From: Silene noctiflora
Lineage: Eukaryota > Streptophyta > Magnoliopsida > Caryophyllales > Caryophyllaceae
Reading direction: 5' to 3'
Length of the DNA: 43,135 bases
Assembly: GCA_009801015.1 (NCBI GenBank)
Contig: VHZZ01007952.1
Span: 4,956-48,090, forward strand
Shown here piece by piece: positions 32,081 through 43,135 of the stretch (within the stretch, counting starts at the first letter, position 1; every line of letters begins with the position of its first letter). Position numbers and translations under genes: made by a program. The notes beneath the pieces were generated by a model that worked only from the letters and a program-made list of their open reading frames with translations, was not told the DNA's origin and made no database searches.

Positions 32081-32185
32081 TCAACTAGCTTAGTTGGTAG
32101 ACTGGGAGGGGGTGTTTATGGCCATGGTTCAAATATCTCCGAGGTAAAATTGCCTTTGTGACTCCCTTTGCAAAACAAAAAAAAA
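32081..32185 (+). mobile_element. Short tRNA-related SINE
   Basis: About 105 bp with a tRNA-like A box ('tagcttagttggtagact'), a B box ('ggttcaaatatc') and a terminal 'caaaacaaaaaaaaa' tail. This is the layout of a small plant SINE. The target duplication is unclear. It is not a tRNA gene, since acceptor and anticodon arms cannot be formed. Confidence 0.65.
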
Positions 32186-32499
32186 GGAAATTAAAGTAAA
32201 CTGAATTGACTAAGTTGAACTTATATGAATCGATTAAGCTTTGAAGAACGATGTTTTATTAAGAGATAAACTGATAATTTCTATTAAAGTAAGTTTACAT
32301 GTGCTTATGGACGCCAAATAACGAAGAGCTACTTGTATGTCCAATTAGTGTAGGGTGAAATCTTATATAGACTTATAAAGGAGGCTCGTTATCGTCCTTA
32401 TGAATGGAGTTCGCATGTTGTGTTATAACATAATATCAGAATTCTCATGGCTTCGTGTGGTAGATGAAATAAATTAGGTCATGACTAATAAACGAACAA

Positions 32500-32662
32500 T
32501 TAAGTTGCTACCATCATCGTTCGGATTCGAGTCGGGTAGGACCACTAGGGCTGTAGAGCTCTATCTCATGAGTTTTAAAATTGTTGCATTCGCAGGGCTC
32601 AAACACGACCTCTGATTAAACTAAAACAACCCCTTGTCAATTGATATAAGTGCTCAATTGCG
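32500..32662 (-). mobile_element. SINE copy, 3'-truncated
   Basis: Strong similarity to the SINE at 10507-10681 ('gtaggaccactagggc', 'gggctcaaacacgacctc', 'ataagtgctcaa'). The A-rich tail end (lower coordinate) is missing, and no target duplication is visible. Confidence 0.65.
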
Positions 32663-33336
32663 AAAGTGTTATGTCAAAACGTCATGCCCAAGTTCTTTTA
32701 ATTTGCGTTCTTTTAAGTACGGGTAGTCTTAAAAATTTGCACTTTTGTAGGAATTTTTATTGTTAATTTAAGTACAGGTAGTCTAAAAAAACGTATTACG
32801 GCCCTACGATACATCTCCTATTGTTATACTAACATAGCTGCACCACACCTTGTGAGTTTCGACCTATAGAGATGTCAGCAACTAACAACAAAATAAAGAA
32901 GATTAATATTGTTATGTTTAGTTTTGCAAGTTATTTTTGTGTTCTTTACCCTATTTTTCATATTCATCATTGTCGTCATGAATACCGCTTAACATTTAAT
33001 TATTGACAATTTTCACCTTTATGAAAAAAACAAAAAATAGCTTCGTAAAAATCACGACCAATCCCTCTACCGCTAATTATTTTAACCATGAATCCGAATT
33101 AACCTAACCCCCCCCCCAAAGCCGCCTAAACGAATCCGATCCGAGCTCACCCCTCATCAATGTTGTATGTTGAACGACTCTAAGTCGAGCTAGCAACGCA
33201 TAGATAACCTAACCCCCCCAAGCCGCCTAGCTAAACCCCTTGTTGTTTCCCCCCTTCAATCAAATCACTTTGCTCCACCTCCTCCTGCAACTCCAACTTT
33301 CTCAACCCTATATTGCATGATTAATACCTTGCAACA
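32663..33336. other. Upstream region and leader of the zinc-knuckle gene
   Basis: AT-rich DNA, then a C-rich leader. A short block with 'aacctaacccccc' and 'gccgcct' occurs twice (about 33101 and 33207), a partial duplication in the probable 5' untranslated region. No clear TATA box. Confidence 0.4.
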
Positions 33337-36300
33337 ATGGTGAGCAAAAGACAAAGATTAGCTACAAAAAAGTACAAACAAGAACACCCAGATTTATTCC
33401 CTAAACCTGAACCTACTCCTCCTAAAGATCCCAACAAAAAGAAGAAGAAAAAACCTCAATTTAAGCGCAAAAATTCTGATACTGACCCTAATAAACCCAG
33501 AAAATCGTCTTCTAGTAGACATCCTTTGAGAATTCCTGGGTTAAAACCTGGTGATAGTTGTTTTATTTGTAAAGATGTCAATCATATTGCCAAAAATTGC
33601 CCTGAAAAAGCTGAGTGGGAACGAAATAAGGTCCATTTTTCTGCATTTTCTCATGATTACTGTTATAGTTATAATTTATGTGTTGCTGTTGACGGTTTTA
33701 AATGATGATTCACGTCGGTATAATTGTTATTGGTATTTCTATGGCCTAGTCACTTGTTTACTTTGATTAAAATACCTGTCACAAAACAAATGATTGGGAC
33801 GGAGGGAGTGTTATGCTACTGGGTTTTGGGTGTAGGTCAGTTCAGTTTAAGGTTCATGTTTTGTTGATTTAGTTATTTTGTTTGTGTAGTTAGTTGTGAA
33901 TTGGAAAATGTGTATTACAGTTTGATATTGGTTGAATGTTAGTAAAGATTGGAACTTTATCATGTACTGTTGGATGAGGACAGTGGCGGAGCCAGGAATT
34001 GATCCTATTGGGGGCGAAAAATCTTAACGAGGGCGAATGGGTAATGGTTTAAGGGAAACTTGAAAAAAATTGGAAAATTTTAACTTAGAAGTTTGAAATT
34101 TCTGTCCGCCAGAGCCCCCCTGCTAGCTCCACCTCTGGATGAGGAGAATTGCATAATTAAGACTGGATAATTGATTTAAAATATACTGATTAGCCAGTGA
34201 AGTTGCTAATAGTTGTGACAAAGATTGAATTTTTTATCATTTATTGATTGAATGGCAACAAAAATTGGAACTTCATACTGTACTTCGAAGTTTGGACAGT
34301 CGGATAATATAATTTGTTTTTTGTTGATGAAATGGGATACTGAGTCACTGACTAGTTGGTGAATTTCATGTTAATAGTGGCAAAGGTTGATTTTTTATCG
34401 AAGGAGGAGTTGCAATGCATATATTGGTCGACCTTGTTAGCTTTAAATCTGTGATTATAATCTTATCGGACCATAATGTAAACTAAATTTGTATAATTTT
34501 TGGTATTTAAATTGGTGGCAGTCCATACTCCTATGTACTTATGCAGTACACATCACTACAGCAAATATAAGTTTTTTATCCTGCGGAAAAGAATGAGAAA
34601 TTGTATATTTCCATGTGGTCTGGACATAATAATCATGTATGGGAGCAAAATTCGGATTCTTATCTAGCAGGAAGGAATACTAAATTTGAATGTTTAACAT
34701 ACCCCTTTGTGTGTTGACAGATATGCTTGTATTGTCGACAACGTGGGCATAGTATGAAGAACTGTCGCAACATAAATGAAGAAGATGCTGAACAGAAGTT
34801 GTGTTATAACTGTGGTGAAAATGGGCACTCCTTGTCGAAATGTCCCCGTCCTTTGCAGGGTGGTATGTGTATCTCGCCTTCTAATCATTGATCAGATTTG
34901 CGTCTAATTGATTATTGCTTTTGGTACTTGCAAGTTGCAACTATGTGGCACTGTAAAGAAATTGGAGATAGGTTTTGCTGTAGTAATTTGGTTAGAGGAG
35001 AAGTTTGCAATAGTTAATAGTAATGTACTAATGTGCCTAATGCCTCTGCAAATATCTACCCCTTTTCAAACCTTATCATAGAAACCCCTTATTCCCCCTT
35101 ATCTAGAGCTGTGGCGACAATTCACATCAGTACTGCGTAATTTGAGTAATTTGTGTAACTGTTCTATGATGCCAAAGATCCCGCTTATAAACTATAGCTG
35201 CCAAGGTTCAGAAGCATAGCCATTCCTTCATGGCTGGGTTGTGGTTAGTACTGACCGATTCTGATTAGAATGCTATGTTGCTATTTCTAAAGTTTTGATG
35301 ACCCTTTGGAACACTATCATTATCACAGCTGGTAGCCTAGCAGAATGTTTTTTTTTGTTTTGAGTCCCATTCTTTGTAATCACACTGTATCAATAGATAT
35401 GATAGGCTGTACTAGCTCATTTTTTTCTTAAGTTTTGACACATGAAGTCTTGATAAATGGGGGAGAACATCATTAGAGAACATGTATGTGATACAGCTTC
35501 ACCTCATCGGGAAAATTAAGTTACTAGGCATTTTAGAGTTCAGGGTAATTTTAGTTATGATTAGGATAGACAAGGAGCTCAAATTGCCTAGAGTTGCTTT
35601 CCCAGGTTCAGTTTGGAGGAAGTACTGAATTGAGTATGTCGATCTGAAATTGATGGTCTTCTTTATTGCAACATTTTCCCGATTGTAATGTAATTTGGTT
35701 CATCATTGTTCTGGCATCTGCTGAAACTTGACAGATATGAGGTCTCAGTAAACTGTTAATAGATCAGCATTTTTTTATGCTGTCCTCTTTCGGCATTATG
35801 ATTTATGAAGTACAAACAATTCGCAAGACACTTGGATGTCTATCATAATCCTTACGTCATGTGTTGGGGTATTTCATGTTTCATCTCCTCCCTCTCCCAA
35901 GGTGCTCTAAATCACCCTTGATGGAAGTCAGAGACTTCAGTACCAACTCCCTTTTACTGTATCAGCTAAGTGCTAAACTAAGGCGCCAAAATTAAACATT
36001 AATCACTTCCTTAATTAGAAGCTTCTTAGGTATAATTTAGTTTTTGGTAGAGATAAGGAAATGGAGTAGTAAGCAGCCATTGTGACTTATTTGAGTACCC
36101 ATCGTTCTTTGAAATTTTTTTCTTGCTGAATTTTAGTATTGCTAAAGTCTAAAACAATTAAAAACGCTATTATACTCAAAAAAACCCTGGCATATAATTT
36201 ACTAATCTAGTAGTCACTGCCTTGACCACAAGTTCCAACTTTGGTGAACACATCAAAGCCAGTGAGATCTGATCATTAAGAACATATGCAACGATGAGCC

Positions 36301-37973
36301 TGCGACAGGAATACCCGGCCTCATAGCCGTGAGCCATTATGCTCGCTGGTATAGGCAGTTTGTAACATTGTTTTTTAAGGTTGCTTCTATTTATGAACTT
36401 TAATTGCCCTTTAGCATCACAATATGTAGTTGACTTTGTTTTGATTTTTTTGATCTCCTGCTGGGCAAGGTTTTACCTGTTTTACGTGAGTGATAGGTAG
36501 TCTCAGTGTATTAAAAGAAGCACTGAGTGTGCAAGATTCCACATTTATGGGTCAAGGCCATTTTATTGAGGCCAGCTAAGGGGGACCTTCTATGCGCTTT
36601 ACTTAGTTTCAGGATAATAAGCTTTTGTTGAATATTGGTCGAAAATCCTGTTATTCCTTTTAGATGATACGGTGTCATTATGCACGCTCCCTAGTCTTTA
36701 CATTAAATTGGGATATTTGAAAAGTGTTAAGACTCAAGTAGTCAAGTGGAACCAAGGGAGTATTATATACGTGCTTTATCATAACCCCAACTGTGAAAAA
36801 TATATTCCTCACTTAAGCTCAGATGCATGCCTTTGCCCTGCATCAAGGCTGCAAAGAACCTATTACTTAAGTACGCCTTGCGTCTTATCAACCATTTCTC
36901 AGTCCTACAGTGGTTAAGCAAGAAAATTTTGCCTGCTTCACGAACTTCCACTTTGTTTACTTACAGTACTCAGGTAATTGACGTGTGTGTCACCTTCTTG
37001 ACGATAAAAGTCCTTTAGCTTTACAGTGTACTGCGTACTTTATTGTCATTGTTTCCGTGTACCCTTATTGCTCACGAGTGCGTAATTTGTTTTTTGGGTA
37101 TATGCAGGAGGAACAAAGTTTGCTCAATGTTTTATATGTAAAGAACATGGACATTTGAGTAAGGACTGCCCCAAAAATACCCACGGAATATACCCAAAGG
37201 TAAAATTGGAACTCTGTTTCCAAGCACATCACTTTCAGATTTTTGTTATATCAGTCTTTGATTTGTCATCGTGTTAGTCAACTAATTCAAGTCTCCTCAT
37301 CTAGCTTATGACACGTGAAATTTGTATGACAGGGTGGCTGCTGTAAGATATGTGGCGGTGTAACTCATTTAGCCAGAGATTGTCCGAACCAGGGAACCAG
37401 AAATTCATTTTATGACAGTGGAAGAGGTAGGGCAACTTCGCTTACAAGATTTCACATAAGCTATTCTAGAGAATGGATTAATAATCATATAACCGAAAAC
37501 TTATGGAAGACAATCTTACATGTTAAAACAACCTAATACGTAAGGAGTTGAGTTTGATCTCGCTTACTGAACTGTCTCATGCAAGACTTACCGTTTTACC
37601 AATCGCATCTAAATCATCGGTGCTTCGCTAATGTTCGAACGTGATTTGATAGTTTGGATTAGACACTACTATGACCAATAATAATGATGCAAAACCAGTA
37701 AACCACAGTTGTTTTTATCTATTATATCTTCATCTTATAATCTGATGTCAAATTATTGTTATTCATTTAGCTCCTCAACTAGAACAACAAAGGCCAAAGG
37801 TAACAAAACTTTTCAGTGGGGATGATCTGGAGGACGACTTCATGATAGAGGATGATGCTAAAAATAAGAATGATTCTAAGAAGATCAAAGATGTTCTTGG
37901 TTCCGACACAAACCATACCGATACAAAGGTAAAGAAGAAAGAAGGAACCAAGGTAGTGAATTTTGTTGGTTGA
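33337..37973 (+). CDS. CCHC zinc-knuckle protein (ZCCHC9-like), five knuckles
   Basis: Five exons (33337-33630, 34721-34862, 37108-37199, 37333-37426, 37771-37973) join in frame with GT-AG introns to 274 residues. A basic, Lys/Pro-rich N-terminus (residues 1-62) precedes 'HPLRIPGLKPGDSCFIC', a stretch typical of this plant family. Five CX2CX4HX4C knuckles follow: 'CFICKDVNHIAKNC', 'CLYCRQRGHSMKNC', 'CYNCGENGHSLSKC', 'CFICKEHGHLSKDC' and 'CKICGGVTHLARDC', all with complete zinc ligands. The C-terminal tail is acidic, then Lys-rich ('LEDDFMIEDD', 'KVKKKEGTKVVNF'). CCHC knuckles bind single-stranded RNA. Relatives such as animal ZCCHC9 and yeast AIR proteins act in nuclear RNA handling; that role is inferred here. 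It diverges from RPC3 with a gap of about 1.9 kb. Confidence 0.92.
33740..33809. mobile_element. Stowaway remnant in intron 1 of the zinc-knuckle gene
   Basis: A right terminus 'aaatgattgggacggaggga' with an inner left-end-like 'cacttgtttactttgatta' only about 60 bp away. This is an internally deleted and left-truncated Stowaway copy. Confidence 0.6.
33981..34137 (+). mobile_element. hAT-type MITE, 157 bp, with perfect 8-bp duplication
   Basis: Octamers 'gatgagga' at 33973-33980 and 34138-34145 are identical. The termini are 'cagtggcggagccagg' and, inverted, 'cagaggtggagctagc'. This copy defines the family seen in decayed form at 1703, 7212 and 8276. It lies in intron 1 of the zinc-knuckle gene. 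Confidence 0.93.
34863..37107. other. Long intron 2 of the zinc-knuckle gene
   Basis: A 2.2-kb intron with good GT and AG ends. I see no transposon boundaries and no credible coding frame. The ORF on the plus strand around 36672-36917 lacks any family signature. Confidence 0.5.
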
Positions 37974-38619
37974 GGTGATATCATCGCTCTCTGGAAATCG
38001 AGAACAAAACAGAAATTGGAGAGCATAAATTTTGATGTAGTTCACTTTCCTTGTACCTTGTATGAGCTGGTTCATCTTGAATTACTGTACTTTGGAAAGG
38101 TCATGCTATCTAGTGTTTAAGTTTTCAACCATTTGCATCTTTTGGCCATTGGGTCTAATTAATAGGAATATACTCTTGTTTTGGCTCTTAAATTTATTTT
38201 ATCACAAATTCTCACTTGACACTTACAACTGATTAAATAATGTTGAAAATAACAGAAAAGTGTGAGTGGTGTTAACTTAAGACCGTCGTAAAACCTACCG
38301 TTGTTTTATTACTTGTTCAGCTCTTAAATTTGGACTAATTGCTAAGGCGTAGGGTCCTAATATATTAATACAACTATCTGTGAAATTACAAATGCATTAC
38401 TACTAATACTGTATACTACCAACTTTTGATGTATAGTCAAGGCTCAAGGGGCAAAAATTCTGAAGAAATAAAGAGTAGGGTAAAGACGTGCGGTATATGT
38501 CATTTAGACGTGATTACGAGAACTGTTCGTCGTAGACCTGATCAATTTTTCTAATTTCAATGACAAATTTGTTAACAAAACCTCGGGTATCACCTGACCA
38601 TAATTTTGAACAGGTTCTA

Positions 38620-38669
<50 letters not shown>

Positions 38670-39104
38670 TTATTATTTTTATTTTTATTTTTATTTTTAT
38701 TATTATTTTGACGATCAGGTTGTATAGTTGTCTAAGAGCATGTTTAGGAACATAGAATTTGAATTGAATTTTGTAACCCACCCATTTTATGCATTTGGGA
38801 AACTAAAAACTTGAAATTGAGCTCAATTCCTTTTTGCAACTAATTAAAATTTTGAGGCTCTCAATTTTCATTCCATAACCACTCTTACACAATAGTTTAG
38901 GGTTTTTAATTAAAAAAAGTTGTATTAACATTTATTTATGTTAATATTTTGTGCATAGTACTTATTTTATTAAAAATAAATAAATACATATTTCATCTCA
39001 GGATCCATTAAAAAAATATTATTTTTACAATTAAAATCATGTAAACAAACCAATTGCGTGTTTTCAAACACTTCCTTAAAAAAGCTAACTCAAATCTCAT
39101 ATGC
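37974..39104. other. Intergenic, no gene; microsatellite inside
   Basis: This includes the 3' flank of the zinc-knuckle gene. No credible coding region. Its main feature is the (ATT)n tract annotated separately. Confidence 0.4.
38619..38709 (+). repeat. (ATT)n microsatellite
   Basis: About 90 bp of nearly pure att repeat with some atttttt interruptions toward the right. It is likely length-polymorphic between individuals. Confidence 0.95.
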
Positions 39105-39365
39105 TCCCTCCGTCTTGATCATTTGTATACCTTTGTTTTTGGCACAAAATCAAATCCCATATGCACCCTCCGTCTCGATCATTTGTATACCTTTGGTTTT
39201 TGCACAAAGACTAAGGAAAAAGAAGATAGCCAATTATTTGATGACAAGTAAACCAAATTGATTATACATGATCAAATTGCATCAAAAGTATTCCCAAAAT
39301 AGAAAGGTAAACAATTGACTGAGACACCTTAAAATGAAAAAGATAAACAAATGACCGAGACAGAC
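39105..39365. mobile_element. Stowaway MITE with both termini doubled
   Basis: The left terminus ('ccctccgtcttgatcatttg') is repeated about 62 bp inward ('ccctccgtctcgatcatttg'). The right terminus ('gataaacaaatgaccgagac') is also preceded by an inner copy ('ggtaaacaattgactgagac'). The interior is related to the element at 2278-2494 ('agccaattatttgatgacaa' against 'tcaattattagaagacaa'). It lies upstream of the ADF gene. Confidence 0.75.
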
Positions 39366-39630
39366 AAAATAGTTTATAATTTATTTATATGTTATCGAAA
39401 ATGTGTCGGTCTAATGCTTAAGTAGGAGGTATTATAATGATCTAATAGGTTCAGCTTTAAATTCTTCACCCGATATTGTACTGTCCTCGTGGCTCATTTA
39501 ACAAAAAAAAAAAAAAAAAAAAAATGTTTATTTATACCTTTTTAAAATTGATTTTAATGGTCATTGTCCGTAAATTTCTGATGCCTAAAAAACTCACCCA
39601 CTTATGGTTGCCCTTATTCAAGGATCTGTC
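39366..39630. other. ADF promoter region
   Basis: AT-rich DNA with an A-tract at about 39501-39523, between the Stowaway element and the ADF TATA box. No gene. Confidence 0.4.
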
Positions 39631-39637
39631 TATATAA
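39631..39637 (+). promoter_or_regulatory. Likely TATA box of the ADF gene
   Basis: TATATAA lies 118 bp upstream of the ADF ATG, followed by a pyrimidine-rich leader (39655-39720), a common layout in strongly expressed plant genes. Assigned by motif and spacing. Confidence 0.65.
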
Positions 39638-39754
39638 TTCTTTGAATCATCATTTTTTGTCTTTCTTTCTCTGTTTCTCTTTGTTCTTCCTTTCACAATT
39701 TTTTCTCCAATCTCATATATCATTCTTGTTAAACGCCCAACCATATCAATCAAA

Positions 39755-42187
39755 ATGGTATGTTTTTCGATCTTTTTTATTTCACTATTTACGTTCATGC
39801 ATGCATGATATCATCGATCCTAAATTGTTCATATGAAAACTAATGAAAAAATTATTATTTATTTGCCTGTTTTGATGATCGTCTTTTGACTTTTGTTATG
39901 ATCAAACTAACGATTTAATTATTATCTTAATGTTATGCGATTTCATTTCGCTCTTTGTTGTTTGAATTATGACCAATTCTTTATGATTTCATTTCTGAAA
40001 TTTGAAGTCAACCATGATCATCATGATGATGATGATGATAATATGGTCTAATCATGATAAAACGTGATGCTTCGTTGATATTGTTGCTCGATGAATATTT
40101 CATACGAGAAGATCTACCCTATACGTTGGTTTATTTTTATATTTCCTCAATTACAATTATTTGTTTTTTTATTACTTGTGAGGCGGTGAGCGGTATTCAT
40201 ATCAAAGGTAAACAAAATATCGAGACAAATATAGAGTATAATCTTACGTATTCGGTATATGATTTTGTCTAGACCTGATAAACGAGTCATTCGGTTTGGT
40301 TTCAGATCGGGTTAAAACAATTGATTAAAATTTGGTTTACCTTTGTTTTTGTTTCAATTCGATTTCGATCGGATTGATTTCCGTTAGCCACTTTAAACAA
40401 GTTGTGCTATTTTGAGTCGAATACGATTCAAGTCAGGTTAATATGAATTCAGTTGAGTTTTAGATCATAATTTTTTTTGTTCTAATGAACCTAAAAGATT
40501 AGCTAAATATACATTTTACTTTTCGATTTGTATGTAATAATTATAATACCATCAATAAAGAATAAATGGAAAAATACTCAAAATATGAGAATTTATATAA
40601 AAATTTAAATTAGAACTACAACTAGGGGAAAAAGAAACATACATCGGACGTATTACCTCAAACTTTATTTGTTTTTGAGCATATTTGTATTTTTTATGAG
40701 CTTATTGCCTCAAACTTTATTTGTTTATTTTTTCGGAGCTTATTAAAGTTTATAAGTTAGATTTTAATTTTTTTTTTTTTGTCAAAACTCAAATTTAACT
40801 AAGTTTGTATGTAATGTTCTTGAGTTTTATTCTACGAGTAATTTTTTGAGCTTAATGTTTAAGTGAACCCAGAAATTTGATAGTAAAACTCATAATTTTT
40901 AAAACAAAACTTAAAAACTTTATTATAACTAGTACAGATCCCGCGCCATTGCGCGATATATAGAGTTTTTATTTTTTTTAGTGTATTAAATTTGCACACC
41001 ATAAATATTTAATATTTCTCTCTTTTGTATTTTGATATGAAACAAAAAATTTGAAATGGAAAACTAATCAAAGAGAATTAAGTTAAGGTGTGGGTTTTTT
41101 TTTAAATGAATTTTATTATCACAAAACTAATAGTAAATACTAATTAGCAACTTATAGTTTATAGCATAAAAACCAATTTTAATTTATTTTAATGAAAAAA
41201 TCACAATTATGAATTTAATTAAATGATTAGATTTTAATTATAAGAATATATTCATTGAAAATATAATGATGTAATGAAATAAAGTTTTACTTATTGCCTT
41301 ATTTAACTAGATGCCTTTTGGAGGGAAAACTAAGAGAATTTTTATTCTCTTAGTAGTAAGGGAGATGCTTAAAAACTATAAAACTGGTGGTAGTACATCG
41401 GGATGTCATCTAAGCGACAAAGTTGCAACAAATTCTTATAAGCATACATGCACATAATATAAACATGCATGAGTGTGATTCTCCCCTTGCCCTAAATCCC
41501 CAATAAAATAATTCAAGTGCGTTAATTAATGACCCTTAGCTATATATAATGTGTGGTTAAAAAGGCGAACGCAGCGTCGGGAATGGCGGTGGACGATGAA
41601 TGCAACCACAAGTTCATGGAGCTAAAAGCAAAAAGGATCTACAGGTTTATAATATTCAGGATAGATGGGCAGCAAGTGGTGGTCGACAAAATTGGAGGCC
41701 CAGATGAGAGCTATGATGACTTTGCTAACTCTTTGCCTGAGCATGAATGCCGTTATGCCGTCTACGACTTCGATTTCACCACCGATGAGAACTGCCAAAA
41801 GAGCAAGATCTTCTTCATTGCCTGGTATATACTATATATATATATATATACTCGCATTTATAAACTTCCTTTCTTCTCTTTCTTTAATTATGTGATTTTT
41901 TGTGTTATTGGACGATTCGAAATATTCATTTTAAAATTTAAAACGAGTGAAATACTACCAACCAAATGTTGATAATAAAGACAAAGGTAGGAGTGGCCAC
42001 TAGTGACTAGACTAACATAGAAATAATATTGTATAGGGCACCAGAGACATCAAAAGTGAGAATGAAGATGGTGTATGCAAGTTCCAAGGACAGATTCAAG
42101 AGAGAACTTGATGGAATTCAAGTTGAATTACAAGCTACTGATCCTAGTGAAATGAGCCTCGACATCATTAAAGCTCGTGCATTATAG
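39755..42187 (+). CDS. ADF: Actin-depolymerizing factor (ADF/cofilin)
   Basis: Three coding exons (39755-39757, 41565-41824, 42037-42187) join in frame to 137 residues, the usual size for plant ADF. Exon 1 consists of the ATG alone ('caaaatg/gtatgt'), a gene structure shared by plant ADFs. The protein begins '[20 protein letters not shown]' with Ser6, the residue whose phosphorylation inhibits plant ADFs. It continues with '[10 protein letters not shown]', '[19 protein letters not shown]' and the actin-binding helix '[18 protein letters not shown]', ending 'DIIKARAL'. ADF binds G- and F-actin and severs filaments in the cytoplasm. The 1.8-kb first intron may carry expression signals, as in other plant ADF and actin genes (inference). 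All family motifs are intact. Confidence 0.95.
39758..41564 (+). other. ADF first intron, no gene inside
   Basis: An AT-rich intron starting gtatgt and ending 'gttaaaaag'. It holds a short (gat)n run near 40020-40037 and a Caryophyllales-like 'ggtttcagatcgggttaaa' repeat near 40297. 'acagatcccgcgcc' next to 'attgcgcgat' (about 40934-40960) is a small GC-rich near-palindrome, perhaps the end of an unidentified repeat. A frame at 40054-40272 shows no family features. Confidence 0.5.
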
Positions 42188-43135
42188 ACACATACTACCA
42201 TTTATCCTCCTAAACGATGTCGTTTTACCCTCATCATTTTATATTTGCTAATATATTCGTGTTTAATTAACTTTTCAAGAAAAAAAAACAACACATTGAA
42301 ATGTGAAATGCGGAGATAATGTAATTTCTATGCATTTTTTAATGTCCATTGTTATGGGTTTTCTGTGTGACATTTGTATATGCCCTTTTTTTGTTGGCAA
42401 ATAATAACTTGTTATTGTTCACCAATATAATTTCAAAATATTACGTATTCATGGATACTACTGGTTCTTCAGGTTATTTTACTTTACTTTTATATATGAG
42501 ATTTAGTGGAATGGAGTTTAAATATTCAATTCCATTTTATTTTTATTTTTTTGCGAAATTTTATGTAAAGTGACATATACAACCCGTTTACGTAAGACGC
42601 GTAATACATACGAAGTATGCTCCTTTAAAGACATGAGTTATGGTATTGAGTATGATGTTAATGATAGTTTAAAAAAGGATGATAATTTTTTTTCCCAATT
42701 ATTTATAATCAATAATCAATACTTCGTATTTTACAAAATTATCCCTCTCACTTTTCACATCACCAATGGGAGAAATAAAAAAAACACACAAAACCAGAAA
42801 AGTCCCCTTCGTCAATCGTCGTTCCTCCCAATCACCCACCATCCTCCCCCACACCCCTTTCTACACCGGCCGCCTCTCACCGTCGCCCCTCCCTGCGGCG
42901 AGAACTACAACAACTGCCCCAAGTGTCTAATGTCCTCCGATTCAATTTAATTATCAAAGATTCAGTTCACCCACCACCAGTCGAAACCCGCATTTGCTCC
43001 GACGTACACCGACGTGGATGGCGCTGTAGGTGTGGTTGTGCCGGAGGAAGTGGTGTTCGTTTGAGTGTTGTGTTAATGTCAAAGTATTTCCAAAGTTGTC
43101 GTAACGATTATAGCCGGACTGAGTATATAATTAGC
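42188..43135. other. Right flank, no gene supported
   Basis: AT-rich ADF 3' flank up to about 42780, then a C-rich, A+C-biased stretch (42785-42930) like the leader of a plant gene, but no start codon followed by a credible frame. A gene could begin beyond the window. Confidence 0.4.

Noticed and set aside
32081-32185. Possible tRNA gene (A and B box present)
   Set aside because: No acceptor stem or anticodon arm can be formed and it ends in an A-rich tail, so it is a SINE.
38619-38709. CRISPR-like periodicity
   Set aside because: It is a simple (ATT)n microsatellite, and this is a eukaryotic sequence.
39054-39261. Two ORFs with an internal peptide repeat
   Set aside because: The repeat is the doubled Stowaway terminus translated in two frames.
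42570-42950. 126-residue plus-strand ORF
   Set aside because: It crosses AT-rich flank into a C-rich leader-like stretch, with no family features and a poor start context.

Overview
This is a plant nuclear window. All protein genes have introns with plant-type splice sites, the intergenic DNA is AT-rich, and it is full of short plant transposons (Stowaway/mariner, hAT and Mutator-like MITEs, CACTA, SINEs, a copia scrap). A eudicot is clear. A Caryophyllales/Amaranthaceae relative (beet, spinach, quinoa) is my guess from the repeat types, not something I can prove. A few single N bases point to a draft assembly.

Layout. Positions 1-932 hold the end of a mariner-like element with a broken transposase. 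Positions 3903-7906 (minus) are an intact four-exon CYP72-clan cytochrome P450 of 516 residues. It is flanked by two direct copies of one intergenic segment (1380-3024 and 9627-10395), which suggests an old tandem duplication of this P450 locus. Positions 10431-13460 are a transposon stack: a MITE holding a SINE (15-bp target duplication) and a 2417-bp CACTA element (TSD ATC). The CACTA element carries an intron-containing F-box-like ORF and a copia fragment. Positions 13460-17900 hold only MITE-like repeats.

Positions 17922-31451 (minus) are RNA polymerase III subunit RPC3. I assembled 15 exons that join in frame to 544 residues; the introns are packed with MITEs and SINEs, and one is a GC-AG intron. 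Positions 33337-37973 (plus) are a five-exon gene for a basic protein with five CCHC zinc knuckles (274 residues), divergent from RPC3. Positions 39755-42187 (plus) are an actin-depolymerizing factor of 137 residues whose first coding exon is only the ATG. The right end (42188-43135) shows no gene I can support.

The four host genes are unrelated housekeeping or specialised-metabolism genes and do not form a pathway. I found no previously undescribed system. The most interesting items are the CACTA element with its spliced F-box-like cargo, the P450-flanking duplication, the tandemly duplicated TATA segment upstream of RPC3, a MITE with identical 37-bp arms, and an odd interleaved inverted-repeat complex in an RPC3 intron.
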